A DNA stretch of 64,000 nt from Thiodiazotropha sp040506975. Lineage in GTDB: Bacteria; Pseudomonadota; Gammaproteobacteria; Chromatiales; Chromatiaceae. This document shows positions 25,483 to 34,529 of the stretch, piece by piece. Within the stretch, counting starts at the first letter, position 1. Each line of letters opens with the position of its first letter. A program made the position numbers and the translations under genes. The notes below the pieces were generated by a model. The model did no database searches. It saw only the letters and a program-made list of their open reading frames with translations, and had not been told where the DNA came from. The stretch spans positions 2,604,001-2,668,000 of the forward strand of contig OZ242974.1 in NCBI GenBank assembly GCA_965211775.1, given 5' to 3'.

Positions 25483-27657
25483 TTAGAAGTTATAGGTGTA
25501 ACTCAGCATGGCACTGCGTGGAGAGGCAGCCGAGTAGGTCTTATCGCCGCTGGTGCTCTTCTTTACTTCGAGGGCGTAGAGCTTGTCGAACAGGTTTTCC
25601 ACGTTCAGTGAGAGAGCGTGAGAACCGGTTTGATAACTCAGCAACAGGTTAGTGACAAAATCATAGCCGCCATATTTTTCCGTATTGGCGTTGTCGATGT
25701 AGTAGCTGCCCCAGCTGTTGCTGCGTAATACCGCTTTGAAACCCGCCGGGTGACTGTAGCCCATGCCGAGGCCGTATTGTTGCCTGGGTATGAAGGGAAG
25801 CTGATTGCCGGAACGATCGACCGGTGTTTGGGTTCGGCCTGTACGCACCAACTCCTCAAAGTCAGTGAAGCTGTAGTCGCTGTATGCAAAACTGCCTTCC
25901 AGCCAGAAATGGCGGTTGAGGTCGTAGCGCCCGCTCAACTCCAATCCCTTCTTTAACGTCTTGCCGGCATTTTGAAACTCTGTGGTCAGGTCCTCATTCA
26001 GTACCGAAACGATCTCGTCACTGACCGTGGTGCGGTAGAGGGCGAGGTCGAAGGACCATGTTTGAGCACGCCCCTTCAGACCGATCTCCACATTGCGTGC
26101 AGTGGCGGCATCAAGTTTCGGATTGCTCTGAATCTCCGACTCCGACGGAACCTGTCCCGACTGGGCGACGACAGTGTAAAGATTCAACAAATTGCTGAGT
26201 TCATAGGTCAGGCCCAGCTTGGGTGAGAAGAGGTTGAAGGTCTTATCAGTATTGGTGATCTCGGGGGTATCGAAGAAGGTATAGCTTGCGGCGCCCCAGC
26301 TGTATTCGCCATAGGCGGTATTGTCGATATCGAAGTGGTTGCGGTCGTAACGAAAGCCGATGTCGAGGGTGGTGCGTCGATTCGGTTGCAGGGTCTCCTG
26401 GATAAAGAAACCGTACAATGTGTTAGTTGCATCCTCCTGCTCGAGTAATTCACCGGCTTCATCGGAATTGGTATGCAGGATGGTATCAGGACCCATCGGG
26501 TTCCAGGAGGGCGGCGGGCTTGTTTCAATATCCGCGTAGGTGAATTTTTTTGCGCCTTCGGTGTCGTCGCGCCGGGCGGTCACACCTGCAACCAGGGTAC
26601 TGGGGCCCCAGAGTTGGTGCTTGTAGGCCATCTCGATGTCTGTACCGAGCACGAGCGTGCCGGGATTGTCGTTGATTGCGCCGGTGACCGGATGGTAATG
26701 GTCCCAGTGATTGGCGTAGATACGCGGTTTCAGGGTCAGGTCGCCCATCTCCTGTTCATAGCGGGAGTTGAAGAACCAGATGGTCGAGTAGCGGCCGCTG
26801 TGCTGCCAGGGACTGCTGCTGGTATCTTTCTGCTCTCCACTTTCGAGGTAGCTTTCGAATTCGCTCTCATCCATGGACCCCGGGATCTGCAGATCCGCCT
26901 CGTGATAGCTCAGCTCGGATTCCAGGGTGGCGCCGCTATCGAGCAGATAACCGTGTTTGAATGCAAACTGCTTGGACTCGAATTCATTCCATTCTCGCCA
27001 GTCGTTATCGCTCTTACGGTAGGAGGCCGTGAGAGAGTAGGCATTGCTGTCATCGATATCTCCCGCAAGACGGCCATGCAGATTGCCTTGACCGAACTCA
27101 CCGACACCCAGTTTGATGCGGTTGCTGTCGCTATCGAACACCGACTTGGAAATGATCTGAATGGTGCCGCCGGAGGAGCCGGCGCCGAACAGTGATCCGG
27201 GCCCTTTGGTGATCTCGATGCGCTCGATATCCTGGGTATCGATAAAGTCGAAACGGGAGAAGCTGTCCGGGTCGGTCATCGGTACGCCATCGCGGATGAC
27301 CATGATCTCCCGAACACCGTAATTGGCCTTCTGCCCGGCGCCGCGGATGATAAGACGGCTGTCATAGGCAGAATTCTTGGAGTTGATCAGAACGCCGGGG
27401 CTGCCCTGGATGGCGTCCTTGATATTGAACATCTTTTCGCTTTCGATGCGCTCGGCGTCGATCACGTCAATGGAACCGGCAACATCCTGGGTGCGTCGTT
27501 CGACACGGGAGGCGGTAACACTGATGATGTCATATTCTTCATCGGTATCTGTCTCCGCAACTTCATTCTCGTCAGCGGCAGATATGCTGAGATGAAAAAG
27601 GGTGAGAAAGATAATGAGGGGGTATTTGAGATTATTGTTTCGTGGCAGGCGTTTCAT
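25483..27657 (-). CDS. TonB-dependent outer-membrane receptor
   Basis: A 724-residue receptor with signal peptide (to about residue 28), a TonB-box-like stretch (DIISVTA) at about 43-49, a plug domain (about 55-165; SPGVLINSKNSAYDSRLIIR, IEITKGPGSLFGAGSSGG) and a barrel ending in SYTYNF. Such receptors import siderophores, heme, cobalamin or metal chelates using TonB energy. The operon includes its own TonB/ExbB/ExbD and a polyferredoxin plus TauE-like pair, which points to metal uptake, possibly copper or iron, but no ligand is visible. An IS1380 copy now separates the gene from sequence more than about 105 bp upstream, so its promoter may be altered. Confidence 0.92.
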   Translation of the reverse strand: MKRLPRNNNLKYPLIIFLTLFHLSISAADENEVAETDTDEEYDIISVTASRVERRTQDVAGSIDVIDAERIESEKMFNIKDAIQGSPGVLINSKNSAYDSRLIIRGAGQKANYGVREIMVIRDGVPMTDPDSFSRFDFIDTQDIERIEITKGPGSLFGAGSSGGTIQIISKSVFDSDSNRIKLGVGEFGQGNLHGRLAGDIDDSNAYSLTASYRKSDNDWREWNEFESKQFAFKHGYLLDSGATLESELSYHEADLQIPGSMDESEFESYLESGEQKDTSSSPWQHSGRYSTIWFFNSRYEQEMGDLTLKPRIYANHWDHYHPVTGAINDNPGTLVLGTDIEMAYKHQLWGPSTLVAGVTARRDDTEGAKKFTYADIETSPPPSWNPMGPDTILHTNSDEAGELLEQEDATNTLYGFFIQETLQPNRRTTLDIGFRYDRNHFDIDNTAYGEYSWGAASYTFFDTPEITNTDKTFNLFSPKLGLTYELSNLLNLYTVVAQSGQVPSESEIQSNPKLDAATARNVEIGLKGRAQTWSFDLALYRTTVSDEIVSVLNEDLTTEFQNAGKTLKKGLELSGRYDLNRHFWLEGSFAYSDYSFTDFEELVRTGRTQTPVDRSGNQLPFIPRQQYGLGMGYSHPAGFKAVLRSNSWGSYYIDNANTEKYGGYDFVTNLLLSYQTGSHALSLNVENLFDKLYALEVKKSTSGDKTYSAASPRSAMLSYTYNF

Positions 27658-27764
27658 ACAGCTTCATATCCGAATCAATCAGGCATAGGTTCACCTCAAT
27701 GTGCCATTTACCTGGGAAAAATAGTGCGTCCTTGGACAGAGATCCCTGATACAAACGCAATTAG

Positions 27765-29332
27765 CCCGCATGTTTCATCCGTTTTTAAATTTAGCCGGTG
27801 ATATGGCCAAGCTTGGATGGTTTGCCCTCACTGGGAACCAAACCTCTATCAAGCCCTGATTTTCCACCCTCCGGGCAGACTCCCCCTTACCCCCATTGTT
27901 GATCAACGTGCCGGGGCAGCACTCTGCCGGGCTATCCCGGCTTGAGTCGTGCCGCCACCTGGAAAAACAGCGCCTGATAGGGATAGGTGCTGGAGAGTAG
28001 GAAGCGGATCCGTCGCGTGTTGCGAATGATGACCGCCCCGATCTTGAACAGTTTGAGCCGGATCGTGGTCATCTGTGCACGCGCCAGTTCCGTGCCCTTC
28101 AGCGCGAGGCGCCGGATGGCCTCCATCAGCACATAGGCCAGACTGGACAGCAGTAGACGAAACTGATTGGCCCACCAGTAATGCGCGCTGGTGCGATCGG
28201 CGAACAGCCCCAGTTGCTGCTCCTTGATTCGGTTCTCCATGTCACCACGGGCGCAGTAGAGGTCATCGTAAAGGCGCTGTTTGTCGCCGGCCAGGTTGGT
28301 GACGATGAAGCGTGGATTTGGCCCCTTGTCGGTGACCTCCAGTTTGGCGATCACCTTGCGACGCGTCTTCCAGGTGCTGGCGGCATAGTGAAACTGAAAG
28401 AATTCCCGCATCTTCATGCCGGTTCGCTTCGCCAGTTCCTCAACCCACTGCATGGGCTCACGGATACACCGCAGCAAGGCGTCATTCTTGGCGATGCCCA
28501 CGATATAGCCCACAGCGTTGCGCTCGCACCAGCTGAGCATGTGGTGACGGCAAAAGCCGCTATCGCCCCGAAAGATGATACGCACTTCAGGCCAAGCCCG
28601 GCGCAGGCGTTTGACCAACAGCGCCAGAATCGCCCAGGCATGCTTGGGCGCATCGATCCGGCTGGGCCGCAGATAACTCACCAGCAGTTGATCGCCACAA
28701 AAGACATACAGGGGCAGGAAGCAGTAGTGATCGTAGTAGCCGTGAAAGAAGCGGCCTTCCTGGCGGCCATGCACCGGATCATCCGTGGCGTCGAAATCCA
28801 GGATCAGCTCATCGGGTGGTGCATCATATGAGGCAATGAACTGCTCGAGCAGTAGGTTGTGGACATCAACGGCAACCCGGCGATCGACCCGGTTCTCCAG
28901 CCGACAAAGTGTCGACTGGCTGCCCAGTACCTCCTCGCGTTCGATCGAGCTCTGTAGGGCCGGGTCGGTGCGTAGTGTCTGATGGTCGTTCAGATCTTCA
29001 TAACCCAGGCAGAGCCCATAGACTCGCTGGCGCAACAGGCTCAACTGGCTGTGTTCAATATAGCGGGGATCTCGCGGGTCGGGGATGACCGCATCAACCG
29101 CCTCGAGCAATCCCAGACGCCTGTCGATCTCACGCAGCAGCAACACGCCGCCGTCCGAGGTGATATCGCCACCGGAAAACTCGGCTTGAACCTTACGGCG
29201 TTTTAGGGCTGGAAAATCAAAGGCAGTCTGGGTACAGTTTGTCACAGGCAAAATCCTTTCGATTACAGTGTAAGCAACTGAATTATATCGAAGTATCAGG
29301 ATTTTGCCTTTTTAATGCGTGAAATATTGGGG
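27765..29332 (-). mobile_element. IS1380-family insertion sequence, copy B (1568 bp)
   Basis: Same length and ends as copy A, flanked by TTAG at 27761-27764 and 29333-29336. It lies about 107 bp upstream of the receptor gene, and its transposase points toward the receptor. No gene is interrupted. Confidence 0.93.
27932..29251 (-). CDS. IS1380-family transposase (copy B)
   Basis: A 439-residue intact transposase, nearly identical to copy A, with the same DDE-type blocks (ELILDFDATDD; FRGDSGFCRHH; DMENRIKEQQLG). Transcription continuing past its stop could enter the TonB-dependent receptor gene, so the IS may influence the operon; this is inference. Confidence 0.93.
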   Translation of the reverse strand: MPVTNCTQTAFDFPALKRRKVQAEFSGGDITSDGGVLLLREIDRRLGLLEAVDAVIPDPRDPRYIEHSQLSLLRQRVYGLCLGYEDLNDHQTLRTDPALQSSIEREEVLGSQSTLCRLENRVDRRVAVDVHNLLLEQFIASYDAPPDELILDFDATDDPVHGRQEGRFFHGYYDHYCFLPLYVFCGDQLLVSYLRPSRIDAPKHAWAILALLVKRLRRAWPEVRIIFRGDSGFCRHHMLSWCERNAVGYIVGIAKNDALLRCIREPMQWVEELAKRTGMKMREFFQFHYAASTWKTRRKVIAKLEVTDKGPNPRFIVTNLAGDKQRLYDDLYCARGDMENRIKEQQLGLFADRTSAHYWWANQFRLLLSSLAYVLMEAIRRLALKGTELARAQMTTIRLKLFKIGAVIIRNTRRIRFLLSSTYPYQALFFQVAARLKPG

Positions 29333-29336
29333 TTAG

Positions 29337-29637
29337 CGGACCAATCGTTAAACTACGGATTTGTAAGTAATTAATAGATTGTGATAAGTGGAGGAGTGGG
29401 GCATATCACGCAATAATGCGTCATATGGCATGGAGCTGCCTGTTAAGGCTCTCCCCAGCTCAAGTGAGTAACAAACCACTCAAAAACAGCCTTAAATAAC
29501 CGCGAGTGTTTTTTAGTCCGCAAATGAACGCGTATAAACGCAATTGCGTTATGAGCTGTCATGCAAAAAACCGGACAGGATCAGATCCATGGCCAGGGTA
29601 AGTGACTTCAACGTAGAAGTAGATGCCTCAGGTGGCG
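29337..29637. promoter_or_regulatory. Gene-free interval with ACGCAAT palindromes
   Basis: About 300 bp with no convincing gene. It contains the perfect palindrome AACGCAATTGCGTT near 29537-29550 and the related ACGCAATAATGCGT near 29408-29421. A third half-site, AACGCAATTAG, sits at 27756-27764 on the other side of IS copy B. Before the IS arrived, these lay upstream of the receptor gene, so they could be operator sites. Confidence 0.35.
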
Positions 29638-31608
29638 CTAATAGAGATAGTCGTTATTGTCACTCGGCAGTTCGATCTCCGCCAGGTTGGTGTCCGGTGC
29701 CGTGAGGTCGTTGACCAGTAATCCCCGGCCGCTGATGGAATAGATGTAACTGTTCATTGCATCATCGGCGACAAAGAAACTCCTGCGTACGCTCTCTGGG
29801 TAGTAAAAGTTCGGGCTGTCTGGATCCTTGTAGAAGATATCATGGTCGATAGCGGCATAGGGTTGGATGCCCGCATGCTCAGTGACTCTGAACAGTTCCA
29901 GCCCGTTGAATATGTCGTTGTAACCAAAGGTAGTGCCGGTCAAGGAGTTGCCCCATGCCGTTATCGGGATCGCCAGCATCTTCTCCTGTTCGAACCAGGT
30001 GAAGGCGTGGTGGTTGTAGGCGGCCTCGGAGTAGCTGCCGGCAGCGATTAAATGCTCATCGAGCAACACCGGTTGGGCGAGATCACTGATATCGAACAGG
30101 CTCAGCTTGATACCGTTGGTATCGGTATCCTGACCGATGGCGAGGATCAGGTCCCCCCCGATCGGGTGCAGATAGGTGGAGAATCCCGGCACCTCCAATT
30201 CACCTGCGACCAGTGGATTGCCGGTGTCACTGAGATCCAGGGTGATCAGGGGGTCGATCTGTTCAAAGGTCACCAGGTAGCCCTTCTCCTCATCGAAGCG
30301 CACTGCAAAGACACTCTCTCCAGGTTTGCCGAGACCATCAAGCACTGCGCGCCGCATCAGCCGGTCACCCAACTGTTCCAGGACATAGAGTCGGTTTTCA
30401 GGATCGGCGTCACTCCACCAGGCCTGTTCTGTGGTCACCAGGCGCAGTGCGCCCCGATACTCATCCATGGCGAACTGGTTGAGCAGATGGCCATCGACAC
30501 TTCCGCTGGCAACATATCGGGGATTCGGTTGAAGAGTGAATTTATGGATGGTGGTGGAGGGTGTCGGATCCTCTTCTCCTTCCATCACCGGCAGCCAGAG
30601 CCAGTTTTGGTCCTCCACACTGGCGATGTAAAGATTTTCCTGACTGGCGTAGACCAGGCCGCCGTTACCCAGTATGGTCTGGCTGGAAATGGTCGCCAGC
30701 GGGTTCACCAGGTCGAAGCTTAGAATCGTCGTGGTGCCGGTGCCATTGGCGTTTTCGGGCCGATAGACAGCATCACAACCACAGATCACAGAGGTGGTGG
30801 GGGCGCTGTTTGCCGAGGGGGCCGTGTTATCGGCCAGGGAGGGCAACAGCTCATCGATTTCGACATTCTCGGGGTCCTCAAGCACGGGGCTCAGATCTAG
30901 TTGTGCAGTGACAATCAGATAAATCTGTTGCCCTATCATGCGCGCATCCACATAGCTTGATTCAAGTACGGTCTCTCTGATCAGGACAGGCTGCGCGGGA
31001 TCGGTGACCCGCAGCAGAGTGACCTTGGTCGTCTGGTTGATTCGGGGTGCGATATCAGCCGCCAGACTCTCCTCGAATTGGGGATAGCTCTGGTGCGACA
31101 GGTCACTCACCACCCAGACTATATCGTCATTTAAAAAGAGCGCTCTGGGCGAGCCATCGATCTCTGTTCTCGATATCTCCTGGCTCTGATCCGCCGGCCA
31201 GGTCTGTAAAATCATCAAATTCCCGCCAGAAAGGAGGTAGGTATAGTCGCCACTTGTCTTGACGAAATCCGCCTCATCCACGTCCGCGACCTGATTGTTC
31301 GTCCCGCTTACACGATTGACTGCGGGCTGCCCTGAGCCACTATCCGTGGTGGTTTCCGGGGAACTGCTAAAGTCATCCTGGGGTGTGGCCGCTGAGGTTT
31401 GCACATAGGCCGAAAGCGCATTCTGCTGCGCACTCGTACTGATCAGGTATGACTTCAATTCGTCACAATGATCGAATCGTTTCAGCGCTACATCAGCTTC
31501 AACAGGTGTGGTCTCTCCGCTATCGGAGGAGTTGCAACCACTTAAAAGAGAGAGGAGAGTGCCTAGCAGGATGGCGGAGATGCTGCATCTGATCGGTTTG
31601 GACATCAA
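29638..31608 (-). CDS. Secreted beta-propeller domain lipoprotein
   Basis: A 656-residue protein with a lipoprotein signal peptide; the lipobox is LSGC near residue 25. A low-complexity Ser/Thr linker leads to the family entry sequence NNQVADVDEADFVKTSGDYTYLL and repeated four-strand blades through the C-terminus. This is the pattern of the large beta-propeller family found in bacteria and archaea (Beta_propel). Biochemical function is not established for these proteins. It would be anchored on the periplasmic or outer surface. It faces the receptor operon across the IS1380 insertion on the same strand but seems a separate unit. Confidence 0.82.
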   Translation of the reverse strand: MMSKPIRCSISAILLGTLLSLLSGCNSSDSGETTPVEADVALKRFDHCDELKSYLISTSAQQNALSAYVQTSAATPQDDFSSSPETTTDSGSGQPAVNRVSGTNNQVADVDEADFVKTSGDYTYLLSGGNLMILQTWPADQSQEISRTEIDGSPRALFLNDDIVWVVSDLSHQSYPQFEESLAADIAPRINQTTKVTLLRVTDPAQPVLIRETVLESSYVDARMIGQQIYLIVTAQLDLSPVLEDPENVEIDELLPSLADNTAPSANSAPTTSVICGCDAVYRPENANGTGTTTILSFDLVNPLATISSQTILGNGGLVYASQENLYIASVEDQNWLWLPVMEGEEDPTPSTTIHKFTLQPNPRYVASGSVDGHLLNQFAMDEYRGALRLVTTEQAWWSDADPENRLYVLEQLGDRLMRRAVLDGLGKPGESVFAVRFDEEKGYLVTFEQIDPLITLDLSDTGNPLVAGELEVPGFSTYLHPIGGDLILAIGQDTDTNGIKLSLFDISDLAQPVLLDEHLIAAGSYSEAAYNHHAFTWFEQEKMLAIPITAWGNSLTGTTFGYNDIFNGLELFRVTEHAGIQPYAAIDHDIFYKDPDSPNFYYPESVRRSFFVADDAMNSYIYSISGRGLLVNDLTAPDTNLAEIELPSDNNDYLY

Positions 31609-31661
31609 TGTCTCCAGCGAATTATCGCTTACCAGGGATGGAATAGTTTGCCAGCTACAGG

Positions 31662-32432
31662 TCAGACCCTGTCATTCGTTGCGTAGCCGCGATTCCCGAG
31701 TTCAGTATGATCCAACCACTGTTGCCCTGTCCAGGCCTCAAACGGACGAAAGCGGGATTTGTAGCTCATCTTTTCGCAGCTCTCGATCCAGAACCCGGGA
31801 TAGACCCAATTCAGGCCGAGCCCCCGCGAATAGTCAATCTGCCACAGCAGGGCGAAGATGCCCAGGCTGTCCTGTGACATGTCCGGGTCGAAGAAGGTGT
31901 ACACGGATGAGGTGCCATTCGGTAGCAGATCACTGACCGCGACGGCTGCCAGCTTGCCGGCCTTACGGAATTCGATAAATTGTGTTTCAGCCCATTCGCA
32001 GGTCAGAAACTGGGAATATTGCCCCGGGCTGTTGCATGCCATGGCGCCATCGGGATGACGCTCCAGCAGGTACCGCTGATAGAGATGATAGTGTGCTTCA
32101 TTGAATTCGGCGGGGCCAGGGTTGACCTCGTAAAGTGACAGATTGCGTTTCCAGATGCGGCGTTGACTGCGAGATGGTTGAAACCGTGCCGTCGGTATCC
32201 TCAGGGAGATGCAATCATTACATTGCGGGCAAGCAGGTTGATACAGATAACAGCCGCTGCGACGAAAACCCCGGTCTATCAACTGTTGATAGAGATGTTG
32301 TGTGACTTTCGCATGCGGATCGAGAAACAGATTCCGTGCCTCACGACCGGATAGATAGGAGCAGCCGTGAACCTGGCTCATGTAGAGAGCATAACTCGCC
32401 TCCTGTTCGAATCCTGGGGGTGGATTCAGCAT
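31662..32432 (-). CDS. bpt: Aspartate/glutamate leucyltransferase Bpt
   Basis: A 256-residue protein of the arginyl-tRNA transferase (ATE) fold in its bacterial form. Motifs include HGCSYLSGREARNLFLDP at the N-terminus, a cysteine-rich CPQCNDCISLRIP, YQRYLLERHPDG and the C-terminal GLNWVYPGFWIESCEKMSYK. Bpt transfers leucine from Leu-tRNA to proteins beginning with Asp or Glu, marking them for ClpS/ClpAP. It overlaps the end of aat by 7 bp, so both transferases of the N-degron pathway are co-translated. E. coli lacks bpt, but many gammaproteobacteria have it next to aat. The start at 32432 aligns with the family. Confidence 0.93.
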   Translation of the reverse strand: MLNPPPGFEQEASYALYMSQVHGCSYLSGREARNLFLDPHAKVTQHLYQQLIDRGFRRSGCYLYQPACPQCNDCISLRIPTARFQPSRSQRRIWKRNLSLYEVNPGPAEFNEAHYHLYQRYLLERHPDGAMACNSPGQYSQFLTCEWAETQFIEFRKAGKLAAVAVSDLLPNGTSSVYTFFDPDMSQDSLGIFALLWQIDYSRGLGLNWVYPGFWIESCEKMSYKSRFRPFEAWTGQQWLDHTELGNRGYATNDRV

Positions 32433-33145
32433 ATATCGGCCTCTGGAAAGTGCCTGCCCTGGTCAGCCCAGCTGCCTGTTCGTCCTTCAAGCCGGGTCCA
32501 GCGATCGAGGTCGGCGCAAAAACTGGACCTGGGTATCTCTTCAGCTCCCAGACTGGCCAGATGATTGGTATAGACTTGACAATCGATCATCTTGAATCCC
32601 CACTGAGTCAGTCTTCGACTGAGGTGAACCAGCGCGATTTTGGAGCTGTCGGAGGTACGGCTGAACATCGATTCACCGAAGAAGACAGCGCCTATGGCCA
32701 TGCCGTAGAGGCCGCCCACCAACTCGTCGTTGCGCCATACCTCAACGGAGTGCGCCATTCCCAGCTGGTGTTGTTGGCGATAAGCATCGATCATCTCGGG
32801 TACCAGCCATGTTCCAGGCGAGTTTTCACGCGGCGCCGCGCAACCCTTGATCACAGCCTCGAAGTCTTGATCAAAGGATACTTTATAGACCTTTTTTTTT
32901 AATGCTTTTCTCAGGCTGCGACTGATTTTTATCTTTTCGGGATAGAGTACCGTGCGTGGGTCCGGTGACCACCAGAGTATGGGTTCACCCTCTGTGAACC
33001 AGGGAAATATTCCCAGCTGATAAGCCTGAATCAGCCGTTGGGGCGTTAGATCGCCGCCCACCGCCAGCAACCCGTCCGGCTCGCGTTCCGCGAGGGAGAC
33101 GTCAGGAAATGGCGTATCCGGGTTGTCGTCAAGCACAAAAATCAT
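32426..33145 (-). CDS. aat: Leucyl/phenylalanyl-tRNA-protein transferase
   Basis: A 239-residue protein matching Aat: DGLLAVGGDLTPQRLIQAY, GIFPWFTEGEPILWWSPDPR, and GAVFFGESMFSRTSDSSKIA. It adds Leu or Phe to proteins with N-terminal Lys or Arg, creating degrons for ClpS. Residues KALKKKVYK are encoded across an A9 run that is in frame here. The gene is divergent from the PilZ gene; the 237-bp AT-rich interval between them must contain both promoters. No infA, a frequent neighbour in other species, is seen. Confidence 0.95.
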   Translation of the reverse strand: MIFVLDDNPDTPFPDVSLAEREPDGLLAVGGDLTPQRLIQAYQLGIFPWFTEGEPILWWSPDPRTVLYPEKIKISRSLRKALKKKVYKVSFDQDFEAVIKGCAAPRENSPGTWLVPEMIDAYRQQHQLGMAHSVEVWRNDELVGGLYGMAIGAVFFGESMFSRTSDSSKIALVHLSRRLTQWGFKMIDCQVYTNHLASLGAEEIPRSSFCADLDRWTRLEGRTGSWADQGRHFPEADIC

Positions 33146-33382
33146 CGTTTGCCGATTTAAAGGACTTAAACTAATCTTAACAGCTACTTGTTCTTAAAAT
33201 AAAAAATCCGCATTATTTAAAGACCTGTAAACGCTGGGTATATTGTCTCTGCCGGGTCAATGTGTGTTTACATGCCCTAGACTTACAAATACTTGCCACT
33301 GATTGTTATGTGCTGAATCATAGCAGCTGGTTTTAGTCGATTTGTGATTCAATATTAACATAAGCCGCTTGGGAGTGAGGCC

Positions 33383-34055
33383 TTGCCAGACAGTGTCAGA
33401 TATTTGCAGATTGGTGATGTACTGCAGTTGCAGTGGGCGTCACCCAACGAAAACGCCGAGCGCTTTGCGGCCACCCTGATCGGCTTTCTACCTGGTCACA
33501 GTCTGGTGATCACGACACCCCGCAAACAAGGAAAACCGATTATCGTACGCGATGGTCAGAGTTTTACGGTCAGGATGTTACAGGGCAGCAATATCTTCGG
33601 TTTTGTTTCACAAGTCCTGAATGCATCATCTAAACCCTATCCGCATGTCCATCTCTCCTATCCGTCGGACGTAGAGAGCGCCGTGGTGCGCAACGCACCC
33701 CGGGTGCCGACTGAAATTAATGCGGAAGTTGTCTGGCCCCAGGGTGCCTCGGGGGGGGGGGGAGAAGAAACGATCTGTCATCATTTCCGATATCAGCAGT
33801 ACGGGAGCCCGGATACTGGACCGGCAAACGCTTGGTAAAGTTGGGGATGTAGTTCAGGTGATCTATACCTTGTCGGTATGTGGTGGGCAAGACATGCTGA
33901 AAATCATGGGTGTAATTCGCAACATTCGCGAGGTGGCAGGCGGGGATGGCAGAAACACCTTTGTCCATGGTTTGGAGTTTCGCGGCCTGAATCGATTTCA
34001 GCAATTGGTACTCTGTTCATATGTCTTGGGTAGTATCGCCAGGGAGCGAGGCTGA
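33383..34055 (+). CDS. YcgR-like PilZ protein, out of frame at a G12 tract
   Basis: The start is TTG 33383 after a GGAGTGAGG ribosome site. The first frame ends at 33838 after 151 codons. The C-terminal half continues in another frame to 34055. Joined by losing one G, the protein would be 223 residues: a YcgR-type N-terminal domain (about 5-100) and a PilZ domain. The first c-di-GMP motif RxxxR is RNAPR at 103-107; the second, DxSxxG, is DISSTG at 136-141. The G tract falls between them. Such proteins bind c-di-GMP and slow flagellar rotation or alter other outputs. As written, the product lacks the second motif. This could be a phase-OFF state, a mutation or a sequencing error. Confidence 0.8.
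33751..33762 (+). repeat. G12 homopolymer inside the PilZ gene
   Basis: Twelve consecutive G residues. Lengths of 8, 11 or 14 would keep the PilZ frame open; 12 closes it. Tracts of this kind are known slipped-strand hot spots. Confidence 0.9.
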
Positions 34056-34183
34056 CGTTGGATCCGGCTGTCCGGCCGCCCCCTCTGATCGGGTGCCGCT
34101 GACAAGCGGCACAGGCGTTGTGCTGTTGTATCCGGACAGTCGGCTATGATCTGTATAGTGGTTTTGAGATTGTGTTTTTGAAT

Positions 34184-34462
34184 ATGTTGATCCTGGTCTA
34201 CTATCTTTTCCTGCTCATCTGTGCCGCCATGGGCGTATTCTTTTTTGCGCTCTATGTCCGCTCAAAACAGGGCCTGCAGGCGCTGTCTGCCGTGATGTTG
34301 CTACTGCCCGTTGCCTATGAGACCTGGGTTTTGGAAAACTGTACAGGAGAATGTAATATCAGAGTCGATCTGATTGTGCTGTTTCCTGTTGAATTATTGC
34401 TCCTTTCCACGCTCTCTCTCTACTCGTGGAGGCGATATAAAAAATACTCTGCGCATAAATGA
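34184..34462 (+). CDS. Small hydrophobic membrane protein, unknown
   Basis: About 92 residues from ATG 34184 (MLILVYYLFLLICAAMGVFF). Three predicted TM helices lie near residues 2-24, 35-50 and 65-80, with a CTGEC pair in the loop between the second and third. A TTG at 34118 would add 22 residues including CCC. No good ribosome site is visible for either start. It follows the PilZ gene on the same strand by 130 bp; a GTGCCGCT/AGCGGCAC hairpin at about 34094-34113 lies between and could be a terminator. I do not recognise the family. Confidence 0.5.
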   Translation: MLILVYYLFLLICAAMGVFFFALYVRSKQGLQALSAVMLLLPVAYETWVLENCTGECNIRVDLIVLFPVELLLLSTLSLYSWRRYKKYSAHK

Positions 34463-34529
34463 TAAAGTGATAAATGTGGTTGTCAGGCCTCGATAAGGAT
34501 GGAAACGCTTCAGTTGCGGTAGAAAGCTA

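Noticed and set aside
32886..32900. The A9/T9 run in aat as a phase-variable tract
   Set aside because: The gene is in frame across it and encodes a lysine run compatible with the family, so there is no evidence of switching.
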